From Megachile rotundata (Eukaryota > Arthropoda > Insecta > Hymenoptera > Megachilidae), in NCBI RefSeq assembly GCF_050947335.1, contig NW_027473329.1:2108001-2172000 (forward strand): a stretch of DNA of 64,000 nt. The letters run 5' to 3'. Position 1 is the stretch's first letter; each line of letters begins with the position of its first letter. Below, one piece after another: positions 24,901-38,600 of this stretch. The notes below the pieces were generated by a model, which saw only the letters and a list, made by a program, of their open reading frames with translations, did no database searches and had not been told where the DNA came from. Made by a program: the position numbers and the translations under genes.

Positions 24901-25075
24901 GCACATATCCGCTGTAATTCGACTCTGTACTATCTAGTCATGTGAAGTTATCGTAACTGAGCACAATTCAACACCACAATGAACAATTTTGCTCGTTTTG
25001 AACGAATTATGCTCATTTTCGCACGATTCAGCCTCTAATTCGCACATATCCGCTGTAATTGGACTCTGTACTATC
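14920..25075 (+). repeat. Long duplication at 5975-bp offset
   Basis: Markers match at a constant offset of 5975 bp: TACTACCTAG 14970/20945, TATCCCCTG 15651/21626, CACTATG 15861/21836, CATGTGAAG 17113/23088, CTATTTGAG 17691/23666, TTGCTCATTC 18451/24426 and CATGTGAAG 18964/24939. The collinear part is about 14920-19100 against 20895-25075. It breaks where the left copy lacks two monomers. Small differences exist, such as ATGCTC against ATGATC near 21450 and GATTCAGCC against GATTAAGCC near 21045. The duplication bridges the end of block B and block C, so those two families were already joined before it happened. Confidence 0.83.
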
Positions 25076-26285
25076 TAGTTATGTTAAGTTATCCTATCTG
25101 AGCACAATTCAACACCACAATGAACAATTTTGCTCGTTTTGCACGAATTATGCTCATTTTCGCACGATTCAGCCTCTAATTCGCACATATCCGCTGTAAT
25201 TCGACTCTGTACTATCTAGTCATGTTAAGTTATCGTAACTGAGCACAATTCAACACCACAATGAACAATTTTGCTCGTTTTGAACGAATTATGCTCATTT
25301 TCGCACGATTCAGCCTCTAATTCGCACATATCCGCTGTAATTCGACTCTGTACTACCTAGTTATGTTAAGTTATCCTATCTGAGCACAATTCAACACCAC
25401 AATGAACAATTTTCTCGTTTTGCACGAATTATGCTCATTTCCGCACGATTAAGCCTCTAGTTCGCACATATCCGCTGTAATTCGACTCTGTACTATCTAG
25501 TTATGTTAAGTTATCCTATTTGAGCACAATTCAACACCACAATGAACAATTTTGCTCGTTTTGCACGAATTATGCTCATTTTCGCACGATTCAGCCTCTA
25601 ATTCGCACATATCCGCTGTAATTCGACTCTGTACTATCTAATCATGTTAAGTTATCGTAACTGAGCACAATTCAACACCACAACGAACAATTTTGCTCGT
25701 TTTGCACGAATTATGCTCATTTTCGAACGATTCAGCCTCTAATTCGCACATATCCGCTGTAATTCGACTCTGTACTATCTAGTTATGTTAAGTTATCCTA
25801 TCTGAGCACAATTCGACACCACAATGAACAATTTTGCTTGTTTTGCACGAATTATGATCATTTTCGCACGATTCAGCCTCTAATTCGCACATATCCGCTG
25901 TAATTCGACTCTGTACTATCTAGTCATGTTAAGTTATCGTAACTGAGCACAATTCAACACCACAATGAACAATTTTCTCGTTTTGCACGAATTATGCTCA
26001 TATTCGCACGATTCAGCCTCTAATTCGCACATATCCCCTGTAATTCGACTCTGTACCTTCTAGTTATGTTAAGTTATCCTATCTGAGCACAATTCAACAC
26101 CACAATGAACAATTTTGCTCCTTTTGCACGAATTATGCTCATTTTCGCACGATTCAGCCTCTAATTCCCACATATCCGCTGTAATTCGACTCTGTACTAT
26201 CTAGTCATGTTAAGTTATCGTAACTGAGCACAATTCAACACCACTATGAACAATTTTGCTCGTTTTGCACGAATTATGCTCATTT
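15905..26285 (+). repeat. Block C satellite (11-, 13- and 18-monomer units)
   Basis: The marker CATGTGAAG recurs at 17113, 18964, 20533, 23088 and 24939, with spacings 1851, 1569, 2555 and 1851 bp. The basic unit is 13 monomers (1851 = 13 x 141 + 20 - 2). The 1569-bp unit lacks exactly two monomers, among them the TTGGACTC monomer. The 2555-bp unit contains five extra monomers carrying GCTTGTTTTG with ATGATCATT, TATCCCCTG, TTTGCTCC and CACTATG. The linked marker CTATTTGAGC follows CATGTGAAG by 578 bp in four units and by 296 bp in the shortened one. Confidence 0.87.
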
Positions 26286-29200
26286 TCGCACGATTCAGCC
26301 TCTAATTCGCACATATCCGCTGTAATTGGACTCTGTACTATCTAGTTATGTTAAGTTATCCTATCTGAGCACAATTCAACACCACAATGAACAATTTTGC
26401 TCGTTTTGCACGAATTATGCTCATTTTCGCACGATTCAGCCTCTAATTCGCACATATCCGCTGTAATTCGACTCTGTACTATCTAGTCATGTTAAGTTAT
26501 CGTAACTGAGCACAATTCAACACCACAATGAACAATTTTGCTCGTTTTGAACGAATTATGCTCATTTTCGCACGATTCAGCCTCTAATTCGCACATATCC
26601 GCTGTAATTCGACTCTGTACTACCTAGTTATGTTAAGTTATCCTATCTGAGCACAATTCAACACCACAATGAACAATTTTCTCGTTTTGCACGAATTATG
26701 CTCATTTCCGCACGATTCAGCCTCTAGTTCGCACATATCCGCTGTAATTCGACTCTGTACTATCTAGTTATGTTAAGTTATCCTATTTGAGCACAATTCA
26801 ACACCACAATGAACAATTTTGCTCGTTTTGCACGAATTATGCTCATTTTCGCACGATTCAGCCTCTAATTCGCACATATCCGCTGTAATTCGACTCTGTA
26901 CTATCTAATCATGTTAAGTTATCGTAACTGAGCACAATTCAACACCACAACGAACAATTTTGCTCGTTTTGCACGAATTATGCTCATTTTCGAACGATTC
27001 AGCCTCTAATTCGCACATATCCGCTGTAATTCGACTCTGTACTATCTAGTTATGTTAAGTTATCCTATCTGAGCACAATTCGACACCACAATGAACAATT
27101 TTGCTTGTTTTGCACGAATTATGATCATTTTCGCACGATTCAGCCTCTAATTCGCACATATCCGCTGTAATTCGACTCTGTACTATCTAGTCATGTTAAG
27201 TTATCGTAACTGAGCACAATTCAACACCACAATGAACAATTTTCTCGTTTTGCACGAATTATGCTCATATTCGCACGATTCAGCCTCTAATTCGCACATA
27301 TCCCCTGTAATTCGACTCTGTACCTTCTAGTTATGTTAAGTTATCCTATCTGAGCACAATTCAACACCACAATGAACAATTTTGCTCCTTTTGCACGAAT
27401 TATGCTCATTTTCGCACGATTCAGCCTCTAATTCCCACATATCCGCTGTAATTCGACTCTGTACTATCTAGTCATGTTAAGTTATCGTAACTGAGCACAA
27501 TTCAACACCACTATGAACAATTTTGCTCGTTTTGCACGAATTATGCTCATTTTCGCACGATTCAGCCTCTAATTCGCACATATCCGCTGTAATTCGACTC
27601 TGTACTATCTAGTTATGTTAAGTTATCCTATCTGAGCACAATTCAACACCACAATGAACAATTTTCTCGTTTTGCACGAATTATGCTCATTTTCGCACGA
27701 TTCAGCCTCTAGTTCGCACATATCCGCTGTAATTCGACTCTGTACTATCTAGTTATGTTAAGTTATCCTATCTGAGCACAATTCAACACCACAATGAACA
27801 ATTTTGCTCGTTTTGCATTAATTTTGCTCATTTTCGCACGATTCAGCCTCTAGTTCGCACATATCCGCTGTAATTCGACTCTGTACTATCTAGTTATGTT
27901 AAGTTATCCTATCTGAGCACAATTCAACACCACAATGAACAATTTTCTCGTTTTGCATGAATTATGCTCATTTTCGCACGATTCAGCCTCTAGTTCGCAC
28001 ATATCCGCTGTAATTCGACTCTGTACTATCTAGTTATGTTAAGTTATCCTATCTGAGCACAATTCAACACCACAATGAACAATTTTGCTCGTTTTGCACG
28101 AAATATGCTCATTTTCGCACGATTCAGCCTCTAATTCGCACATATCCGCTGTAATTCGACTCTGTACTATCTAATCATGTTAAGTTATCGTAACTGAGCA
28201 CAATTCAACACCACAACGAACAATTTTGCTCGTTTTGCACGAATTATGCTCATTTTCGAACGATTCAGCCTCTAATTCGCACATATCCGCTGTAATTCGA
28301 CTCTGTACTATCTAGTTATGTTAAGTTATCCTATCTGAGCACAATTCGACACCACAATGAACAATTTTGCTCGTTTTGCACGAATTATGCTCATTTTCGC
28401 ACGATTCAGCCTCTAATTCGCACATATCCGCTGTAATTCGACTCTGTACTATCTAGTTATGTTAAGTTATCCTATCTGAGCACAATTCAACACCACAATG
28501 AACAATTTTGCTCGTTTTGAACGAATTATGCTCATTTTCGCACGATTCAGCCTCTAATTGGCACATATCCGCTGTAATTGGACTCTGTACTATCTAGTTA
28601 TGTTAAGTTATCCTATCTGAGCACAATTCAACACCACAATGAACAATTTTGCTCGTTTTGCACGAATTATGCTCATTTTCGCACGATTCAGCCTCTAATT
28701 CGCACATATCCGCTGTAATTCGACTCTGTACTATCTAGTTATGTTAAGTTATCCTATCTGAGCACAATTCGACACCACAATGAACAATTTTGCTCGTTTT
28801 GAACGAATTTTGCTCATTCTCGAACGATTCAGCCTCTAATTCGCACATATCCGCTGTAATTCGACTCTGTACTATCTAGTTATGTTAAGTTATCCTATCT
28901 GAGCACAATTCAACACCACAATGAACAATTTTCTCGTTTTGCACGAATTATGCTCATATTCGCACGATTCAGCCTCTAGTTCGCACATATCCGCTGTAAT
29001 TCGACTCTGTACTATCTAGTTATGTTAAGTTATCCTATCTGAGCACAATTCGACACCACAATGAACAATTTTGCTCGTTTTGCACGAATTTTGCTCGTTT
29101 TGAACGAATTTTGCTCATTTTCGTACGATTCAGCCTCTAATTCGCACATATCCGCTGTAATTCGACTCTGTACTATCTAGTTATGTTAAGTTATCCTATC

Positions 29201-30247
29201 TGAGCACAATTCAACACCACAATGAACAATTTTGCTCGTTTCGCACGAATTATGCTCATTTTCGCACGATTCAGCCTCTAATTCGCACATATCCGCTGTA
29301 ATTCGACTCTGTACTATCTAGTCATGTGAAGTTATCGTAACTGAGCACAATTCAACACCACAATGAACAATTTTGCTCGTTTTGAACGAATTATGCTCAT
29401 TTTCGCACGATTCAGCCTCTAATTCGCACATATCCGCTGTAATTCGACTCTGTACTATCTAGTTATGTTAAGTTATCCTATCTGAGCACAATTCAACACC
29501 ACAATGAACAATTTTGCTCGTTTTGCACGAATTTTGCTCATTTTCGCACGATTCAGCCTCTAGTTCGCACATATCCGCTGTAATTCGACTCGGTACTATC
29601 TAGTTATGTTAAGTTATCCTATCTGAGCACAATTCAACACCACAATGAACAATTTTCTCGTTTTGCACGAATTATGCTCATTTTCGCACGATTCAGCCTC
29701 TAATTCGCACATATCCGCTGTAATTCGACTCTGTACTATCTAGTCATGTTAAGTTATCGTAACTGAGCACAATTCAACACCACAACGAACAATTTTGCTC
29801 GTTTTGCACGAATTATGCTCATTTTCGAACGATTCAGCCTCTAATTCGCACATATCCGCTGTAATTCGACTCTGTACTATCTAGTTATGTTAAGTTATCC
29901 TATCTGAGCACAATTCGACACCACAATGAACAATTTTGCTCGTTTTGCACGAATTATGCTCATTTTCGCACGATTCAGCCTCTAATTCGCACATATCCGC
30001 TGTAATTCGACTCTGTACTATCTAGTCATGTTAAGTTATCGTAACTGAGCACAATTCAACACCACAATGAACAATTTTGCTCGTTTTGAACGAATTATGC
30101 TCATTTTCGCACGATTCAGCCTCTAATTCGCACATATCCGCTGTAATTCAACTCTGTACTATCTAGTTATGTTAAGTTATCCTATCTGAGCACAATTCAA
30201 CACCACAATGAACAATTTTGTTCGTTTTGCACGAATTATGCTCATTT
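26286..30247 (+). repeat. Long unit L, copy 1 (3962 bp)
   Basis: This is the left partner of a 3962-bp tandem duplication. Rare markers in order are TTGGACTC (26326), TACTACCTAG (26618), CTATTTGAG (26784), ATGATCATT, TATCCCCTG, TTTGCTCC, CACTATG (27508), GCATTAATTTT (27815), GCATGAATT, CGAAATATG, AATTGGCAC (near 28557), CATGTGAAG (29323), CTCGGTAC (29590), AATTCAACTC (near 30147) and TTTTGTTCG (near 30219). The portion 26568-30247 is 3680 bp, or 26 monomers (26 x 141 + 20 - 6), and serves as the reference for the later copies. Confidence 0.88.
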
Positions 30248-33200
30248 TCGCACGATTCAGCCTCTAATTCGCACATATCCGCTGTAATTGGACTCTGTAC
30301 TATCTAGTTATGTTAAGTTATCCTATCTGAGCACAATTCAACACCACAATGAACAATTTTGCTCGTTTTGCACGAATTATGCTCATTTTCGCACGATTCA
30401 GCCTCTAATTCGCACATATCCGCTGTAATTCGACTCTGTACTATCTAGTCATGTTAAGTTATCGTAACTGAGCACAATTCAACACCACAATGAACAATTT
30501 TGCTCGTTTTGAACGAATTATGCTCATTTTCGCACGATTCAGCCTCTAATTCGCACATATCCGCTGTAATTCGACTCTGTACTACCTAGTTATGTTAAGT
30601 TATCCTATCTGAGCACAATTCAACACCACAATGAACAATTTTCTCGTTTTGCACGAATTATGCTCATTTCCGCACGATTCAGCCTCTAGTTCGCACATAT
30701 CCGCTGTAATTCGACTCTGTACTATCTAGTTATGTTAAGTTATCCTATTTGAGCACAATTCAACACCACAATGAACAATTTTGCTCGTTTTGCACGAATT
30801 ATGCTCATTTTCGCACGATTCAGCCTCTAATTCGCACATATCCGCTGTAATTCGACTCTGTACTATCTAATCATGTTAAGTTATCGTAACTGAGCACAAT
30901 TCAACACCACAACGAACAATTTTGCTCGTTTTGCACGAATTATGCTCATTTTCGAACGATTCAGCCTCTAATTCGCACATATCCGCTGTAATTCGACTCT
31001 GTACTATCTAGTTATGTTAAGTTATCCTATCTGAGCACAATTCGACACCACAATGAACAATTTTGCTTGTTTTGCACGAATTATGATCATTTTCGCACGA
31101 TTCAGCCTCTAATTCGCACATATCCGCTGTAATTCGACTCTGTACTATCTAGTCATGTTAAGTTATCGTAACTGAGCACAATTCAACACCACAATGAACA
31201 ATTTTCTCGTTTTGCACGAATTATGCTCATATTCGCACGATTCAGCCTCTAATTCGCACATATCCCCTGTAATTCGACTCTGTACCTTCTAGTTATGTTA
31301 AGTTATCCTATCTGAGCACAATTCAACACCACAATGAACAATTTTGCTCCTTTTGCACGAATTATGCTCATTTTCGCACGATTCAGCCTCTAATTCCCAC
31401 ATATCCGCTGTAATTCGACTCTGTACTATCTAGTCATGTTAAGTTATCGTAACTGAGCACAATTCAACACCACTATGAACAATTTTGCTCGTTTTGCACG
31501 AATTATGCTCATTTTCGCACGATTCAGCCTCTAATTCGCACATATCCGCTGTAATTCGACTCTGTACTATCTAGTTATGTTAAGTTATCCTATCTGAGCA
31601 CAATTCAACACCACAATGAACAATTTTCTCGTTTTGCACGAATTATGCTCATTTTCGCACGATTCAGCCTCTAGTTCGCACATATCCGCTGTAATTCGAC
31701 TCTGTACTATCTAGTTATGTTAAGTTATCCTATCTGAGCACAATTCAACACCACAATGAACAATTTTGCTCGTTTTGCATTAATTTTGCTCATTTTCGCA
31801 CGATTCAGCCTCTAGTTCGCACATATCCGCTGTAATTCGACTCTGTACTATCTAGTTATGTTAAGTTATCCTATCTGAGCACAATTCAACACCACAATGA
31901 ACAATTTTCTCGTTTTGCATGAATTATGCTCATTTTCGCACGATTCAGCCTCTAGTTCGCACATATCCGCTGTAATTCGACTCTGTACTATCTAGTTATG
32001 TTAAGTTATCCTATCTGAGCACAATTCAACACCACAATGAACAATTTTGCTCGTTTTGCACGAAATATGCTCATTTTCGCACGATTCAGCCTCTAATTCG
32101 CACATATCCGCTGTAATTCGACTCTGTACTATCTAATCATGTTAAGTTATCGTAACTGAGCACAATTCAACACCACAACGAACAATTTTGCTCGTTTTGC
32201 ACGAATTATGCTCATTTTCGAACGATTCAGCCTCTAATTCGCACATATCCGCTGTAATTCGACTCTGTACTATCTAGTTATGTTAAGTTATCCTATCTGA
32301 GCACAATTCGACACCACAATGAACAATTTTGCTCGTTTTGCACGAATTATGCTCATTTTCGCACGATTCAGCCTCTAATTCGCACATATCCGCTGTAATT
32401 CGACTCTGTACTATCTAGTTATGTTAAGTTATCCTATCTGAGCACAATTCAACACCACAATGAACAATTTTGCTCGTTTTGAACGAATTATGCTCATTTT
32501 CGCACGATTCAGCCTCTAATTGGCACATATCCGCTGTAATTGGACTCTGTACTATCTAGTTATGTTAAGTTATCCTATCTGAGCACAATTCAACACCACA
32601 ATGAACAATTTTGCTCGTTTTGCACGAATTATGCTCATTTTCGCACGATTCAGCCTCTAATTCGCACATATCCGCTGTAATTCGACTCTGTACTATCTAG
32701 TTATGTTAAGTTATCCTATCTGAGCACAATTCGACACCACAATGAACAATTTTGCTCGTTTTGAACGAATTTTGCTCATTCTCGAACGATTCAGCCTCTA
32801 ATTCGCACATATCCGCTGTAATTCGACTCTGTACTATCTAGTTATGTTAAGTTATCCTATCTGAGCACAATTCAACACCACAATGAACAATTTTCTCGTT
32901 TTGCACGAATTATGCTCATATTCGCACGATTCAGCCTCTAGTTCGCACATATCCGCTGTAATTCGACTCTGTACTATCTAGTTATGTTAAGTTATCCTAT
33001 CTGAGCACAATTCGACACCACAATGAACAATTTTGCTCGTTTTGCACGAATTTTGCTCGTTTTGAACGAATTTTGCTCATTTTCGTACGATTCAGCCTCT
33101 AATTCGCACATATCCGCTGTAATTCGACTCTGTACTATCTAGTTATGTTAAGTTATCCTATCTGAGCACAATTCAACACCACAATGAACAATTTTGCTCG

Positions 33201-33645
33201 TTTCGCACGAATTATGCTCATTTTCGCACGATTCAGCCTCTAATTCGCACATATCCGCTGTAATTCGACTCTGTACTATCTAGTCATGTGAAGTTATCGT
33301 AACTGAGCACAATTCAACACCACAATGAACAATTTTGCTCGTTTTGAACGAATTATGCTCATTTTCGCACGATTCAGCCTCTAATTCGCACATATCCGCT
33401 GTAATTCGACTCTGTACTATCTAGTTATGTTAAGTTATCCTATCTGAGCACAATTCAACACCACAATGAACAATTTTGCTCGTTTTGCACGAATTTTGCT
33501 CATTTTCGCACGATTCAGCCTCTAGTTCGCACATATCCGCTGTAATTCGACTCGGTACTATCTAGTTATGTTAAGTTATCCTATCTGAGCACAATTCAAC
33601 ACCACAATGAACAATTTTCTCGTTTTGCACGAATTATGCTCATTT
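30248..33645 (+). repeat. Long unit L, copy 2 (truncated at the right)
   Basis: It matches copy 1 at +3962 throughout: TTGGACTC 30288, TACTACCTAG 30580, CTATTTGAG 30746, GCATTA 31777, and CTCGGTAC at the same offset. It includes the rare AATTGGCAC change near 32519, so it is very close to copy 1. It ends four monomers (564 bp) early: copy 1 continues with GTCATG/CGTAAC monomers and TTTTGTTCG, while here the next monomer is already TACTACCTAG of a new unit (33696). The distance 30580 to 33696 is 3116, exactly 3680 - 564. Confidence 0.87.
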
Positions 33646-34630
33646 TCGCACGATTCAGCCTCTAATTCGCACATATCCGCTGTAATTCGACTCTGTACTA
33701 CCTAGTTATGTTAAGTTATCCTATCTGAGCACAATTCAACACCACAATGAACAATTTTCTCGTTTTGCACGAATTATGCTCATTTCCGCACGATTCAGCC
33801 TCTAGTTCGCACATATCCGCTGTAATTCGACTCTGTACTATCTAGTTATGTTAAGTTATCCTATTTGAGCACAATTCAACACCACAATGAACAATTTTGC
33901 TCGTTTTGCACGAATTATGCTCATTTTCGCACGATTCAGCCTCTAATTCGCACATATCCGCTGTAATTCGACTCTGTACTATCTAATCATGTTAAGTTAT
34001 CGTAACTGAGCACAATTCAACACCACAACGAACAATTTTGCTCGTTTTGCACGAATTATGCTCATTTTCGAACGATTCAGCCTCTAATTCGCACATATCC
34101 GCTGTAATTCGACTCTGTACTATCTAGTTATGTTAAGTTATCCTATCTGAGCACAATTCGACACCACAATGAACAATTTTGCTTGTTTTGCACGAATTGT
34201 GATCATTTTCGCACGATTCAGCCTCTAATTCGCACATATCCGCTGTAATTCGACTCTGTACTATCTAGTCATGTTAAGTTATCGTAACTGAGCACAATTC
34301 AACACCACAATGAACAATTTTCTCGTTTTGCACGAATTATGCTCATATTCGCACGATTCAGCCTCTAATTCGCACATATCCCCTGTAATTCGACTCTGTA
34401 CCTTCTAGTTATGTTAAGTTATCCTATCTGAGCACAATTCAACACCACAATGAACAATTTTGCTCCTTTTGCACGAATTATGCTCATTTTCGCACGATTC
34501 AGCCTCTAATTCCCACATATCCGCTGTAATTCGACTCTGTACTATCTAGTCATGTTAAGTTATCGTAACTGAGCACAATTCAACACCACTATGAACAATT
34601 TTGCTCGTTTTGCACGAATTATGCTCATTT
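33646..34630 (+). repeat. Long unit L, copy 3 (first seven monomers only)
   Basis: It restarts with TACTACCTAG (33696) and CTATTTGAG (33862), then the CTAATCATG, GCTTGTTTTG, TATCCCCTG, TTTGCTCC and CACTATG series. A private change converts ATTATGATC to ATTGTGATC near 34199. After CACTATG the series is broken by an A-type patch. The copy restarts from the beginning 1992 bp later, at 35638, instead of continuing. Confidence 0.85.
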
Positions 34631-35637
34631 TCGCACGATTCAGCCTCTAATTCGCACATATCCGCTGTAATTCGACTCTGTACTATCTAGTCATGTTAAG
34701 TTATCGTAGCTGAGCACAATTCAACACCACAATGAACAATTTTGCTCATTTTGCACGAATTATGCTCATTTTCGAACGATTCAGCCTCTAATTCGCACAT
34801 ATCCGCTGTAATTCGACTCTGTACTATCTAGTTATGTGAAGTTATCCTATCTGAGCACAATTCAACACCACAATGAACAATTTTGCTCGTTTTGCACGAA
34901 TTTTGCACGTTTTGAACGAATTTTGCTCATTTTCGAACGATTCAGCCTCTAATTCGCACATATCCGCTGTAATTCGACTCTGTACTATCTAGTTATGTTA
35001 AGTTATCCTATCTGAGCACAATTCGGCACCACAATAAACAATTTTGCTCGTTTTGCACGAATTATGCTCATTTTCGCACGATTCAGCCTCTAATTCGCAC
35101 ATATCCGCTGTAATTCGACTCTGTACTATCTAGTTATGTTAAGTTATCCTATCTGAGCACAATTCGACACCACAATGAACAATTTTGCTCGTTTTGCACG
35201 AATTATGCTCATTTTCGCACGATTCAGCCTCTAATTCGCACATATCCGCTGTAATTGGACTCTGTACTATCTAGTTATGTTAAGTTATCCTATCTGAGCA
35301 CAATTCAACACCACAATGAACAATTTTGCTCGTTTTGAACGAATTATGCTCATTTTCGCACGATTCAGCCTCTAATTCGCACATATCCGCTGTAATTGGA
35401 CTCTGTACTATCTAGTTATGTTAAGTTATCCTATCTGAGCACAATTCAACACCACAATGAACAATTTTGCTCGTTTTGCACGAATTATGCTCATTTTCGC
35501 ACGATTCAGCCTCTAATTCGCACATATCCGCTGTAATTCGACTCTGTACTATCTAGTCATGTTAAGTTATCGTAACTGAGCACAATTCAACACCACAATG
35601 AACAATTTTGCTCGTTTTGAACGAATTATGCTCATTT
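34631..35637 (+). repeat. HOR-A patch 1 (seven monomers matching A positions 9-15)
   Basis: Consecutive monomers show CGTAGC with GCTCATTTTGCAC (34631), GTTATGTGAAG in a 161-bp monomer (34772), CGGCACC with AATAAAC (34933 monomer), CGACACC, TTGGACTC with TTTTGAACG, TTGGACTC, then GTCATG/CGTAAC with TTTTGAACG. That is the exact order of HOR-A monomers 9 to 15 (1127-2133). The last two also fit the start of unit L (26286-26567), so the right crossover probably lies within shared monomer types. A private change GCACGTTTTG near 34906 marks this copy. Confidence 0.87.
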
Positions 35638-38600
35638 TCGCACGATTCAGCCTCTAATTCGCACATATCCGCTGTAATTCGACTCTGTACTACCTAGTTA
35701 TGTTAAGTTATCCTATCTGAGCACAATTCAACACCACAATGAACAATTTTCTCGTTTTGCACGAATTATGCTCATTTCCGCACGATTCAGCCTCTAGTTC
35801 GCACATATCCGCTGTAATTCGACTCTGTACTATCTAGTTATGTTAAGTTATCCTATTTGAGCACAATTCAACACCACAATGAACAATTTTGCTCGTTTTG
35901 CACGAATTATGCTCATTTTCGCACGATTCAGCCTCTAATTCGCACATATCCGCTGTAATTCGACTCTGTACTATCTAATCATGTTAAGTTATCGTAACTG
36001 AGCACAATTCAACACCACAACGAACAATTTTGCTCGTTTTGCACGAATTATGCTCATTTTCGAACGATTCAGCCTCTAATTCGCACATATCCGCTGTAAT
36101 TCGACTCTGTACTATCTAGTTATGTTAAGTTATCCTATCTGAGCACAATTCGACACCACAATGAACAATTTTGCTTGTTTTGCACGAATTATGATCATTT
36201 TCGCACGATTCAGCCTCTAATTCGCACATATCCGCTGTAATTCGACTCTGTACTATCTAGTCATGTTAAGTTATCGTAACTGAGCACAATTCAACACCAC
36301 AATGAACAATTTTCTCGTTTTGCACGAATTATGCTCATATTCGCACGATTCAGCCTCTAATTCGCACATATCCCCTGTAATTCGACTCTGTACCTTCTAG
36401 TTATGTTAAGTTATCCTATCTGAGCACAATTCAACACCACAATGAACAATTTTGCTCCTTTTGCACGAATTATGCTCATTTTCGCACGATTCAGCCTCTA
36501 ATTCCCACATATCCGCTGTAATTCGACTCTGTACTATCTAGTCATGTTAAGTTATCGTAACTGAGCACAATTCAACACCACTATGAACAATTTTGCTCGT
36601 TTTGCACGAATTATGCTCATTTTCGCACGATTCAGCCTCTAATTCGCACATATCCGCTGTAATTCGACTCTGTACTATCTAGTTATGTTAAGTTATCCTA
36701 TCTGAGCACAATTCAACACCACAATGAACAATTTTCTCGTTTTGCACGAATTATGCTCATTTTCGCACGATTCAGCCTCTAGTTCGCACATATCCGCTGT
36801 AATTCGACTCTGTACTATCTAGTTATGTTAAGTTATCCTATCTGAGCACAATTCAACACCACAATGAACAATTTTGCTCGTTTTGCATTAATTTTGCTCA
36901 TTTTCGCACGATTCAGCCTCTAGTTCGCACATATCCGCTGTAATTCGACTCTGTACTATCTAGTTATGTTAAGTTATCCTATCTGAGCACAATTCAACAC
37001 CACAATGAACAATTTTCTCGTTTTGCATGAATTATGCTCATTTTCGCACGATTCAGCCTCTAGTTCGCACATATCCGCTGTAATTCGACTCTGTACTATC
37101 TAGTTATGTTAAGTTATCCTATCTGAGCACAATTCAACACCACAATGAACAATTTTGCTCGTTTTGCACGAAATATGCTCATTTTCGCACGATTCAGCCT
37201 CTAATTCGCACATATCCGCTGTAATTCGACTCTGTACTATCTAATCATGTTAAGTTATCGTAACTGAGCACAATTCAACACCACAACGAACAATTTTGCT
37301 CGTTTTGCACGAATTATGCTCATTTTCGAACGATTCAGCCTCTAATTCGCACATATCCGCTGTAATTCGACTCTGTACTATCTAGTTATGTTAAGTTATC
37401 CTATCTGAGCACAATTCGACACCACAATGAACAATTTTGCTCGTTTTGCACGAATTATGCTCATTTTCGCACGATTCAGCCTCTAATTCGCACATATCCG
37501 CTGTAATTCGACTCTGTACTATCTAGTTATGTTAAGTTATCCTATCTGAGCACAATTCAACACCACAATGAACAATTTTGCTCGTTTTGAACGAATTATG
37601 CTCATTTTCGCACGATTCAGCCTCTAATTCGCACATATCCGCTGTAATTGGACTCTGTACTATCTAGTTATGTTAAGTTATCCTATCTGAGCACAATTCA
37701 ACACCACAATGAACAATTTTGCTCGTTTTGCACGAATTATGCTCATTTTCGCACGATTCAGCCTCTAATTCGCACATATCCGCTGTAATTCGACTCTGTA
37801 CTATCTAGTTATGTTAGGTTATCCTATCTGAGCACAATTCGACACCACAATGAACAATTTTGCTCGTTTTGAACGAATTTTGCTCATTCTCGAACGATTC
37901 AGCCTCTAATTCGCACATATCCGCTGTAATTCGACTCTGTTCTATCTAGTTATGTTAAGTTATCCTATCTGAGCACAATTCAACACCACAATGAACAATT
38001 TTCTCGTTTTGCACGAATTATGCTCATATTCGCACGATTCAGCCTCTAGTTCGCACATATCCGCTGTAATTCGACTCTGTACTATCTAGTTATGTTAAGT
38101 TATCCTATCTGAGCACAATTCGACACCACAATGAACAATTTTGCTCGTTTTGCACGAATTTTGCTCGTTTTGAACGAATTTTGCTCATTTTCGTACGATT
38201 CAGCCTCTAATTCGCACATATCCGCTGTAATTCGACTCTGTACTATCTAGTTATGTTAAGTTATCCTATCTGAGCACAATTCAACACCACAATGAACAAT
38301 TTTGCTCGTTTCGCACGAATTATGCTCATTTTCGCACGATTCAGCCTCTAATTCGCACATATCCGCTGTAATTCGACTCTGTACTATCTAGTCATGTGAA
38401 GTTATCGTAACTGAGCACAATTCAACACCACAATGAACAATTTTGCTCGTTTTGAACGAATTATGCTCATTTTCGCACGATTCAGCCTCTAATTCGCACA
38501 TATCCGCTGTAATTCGACTCTGTACTATCTAGTTATGTTAAGTTATCCTATCTGAGCACAATTCAACACCATAATGAACACTTTTGCTCGTTTTGCACGA

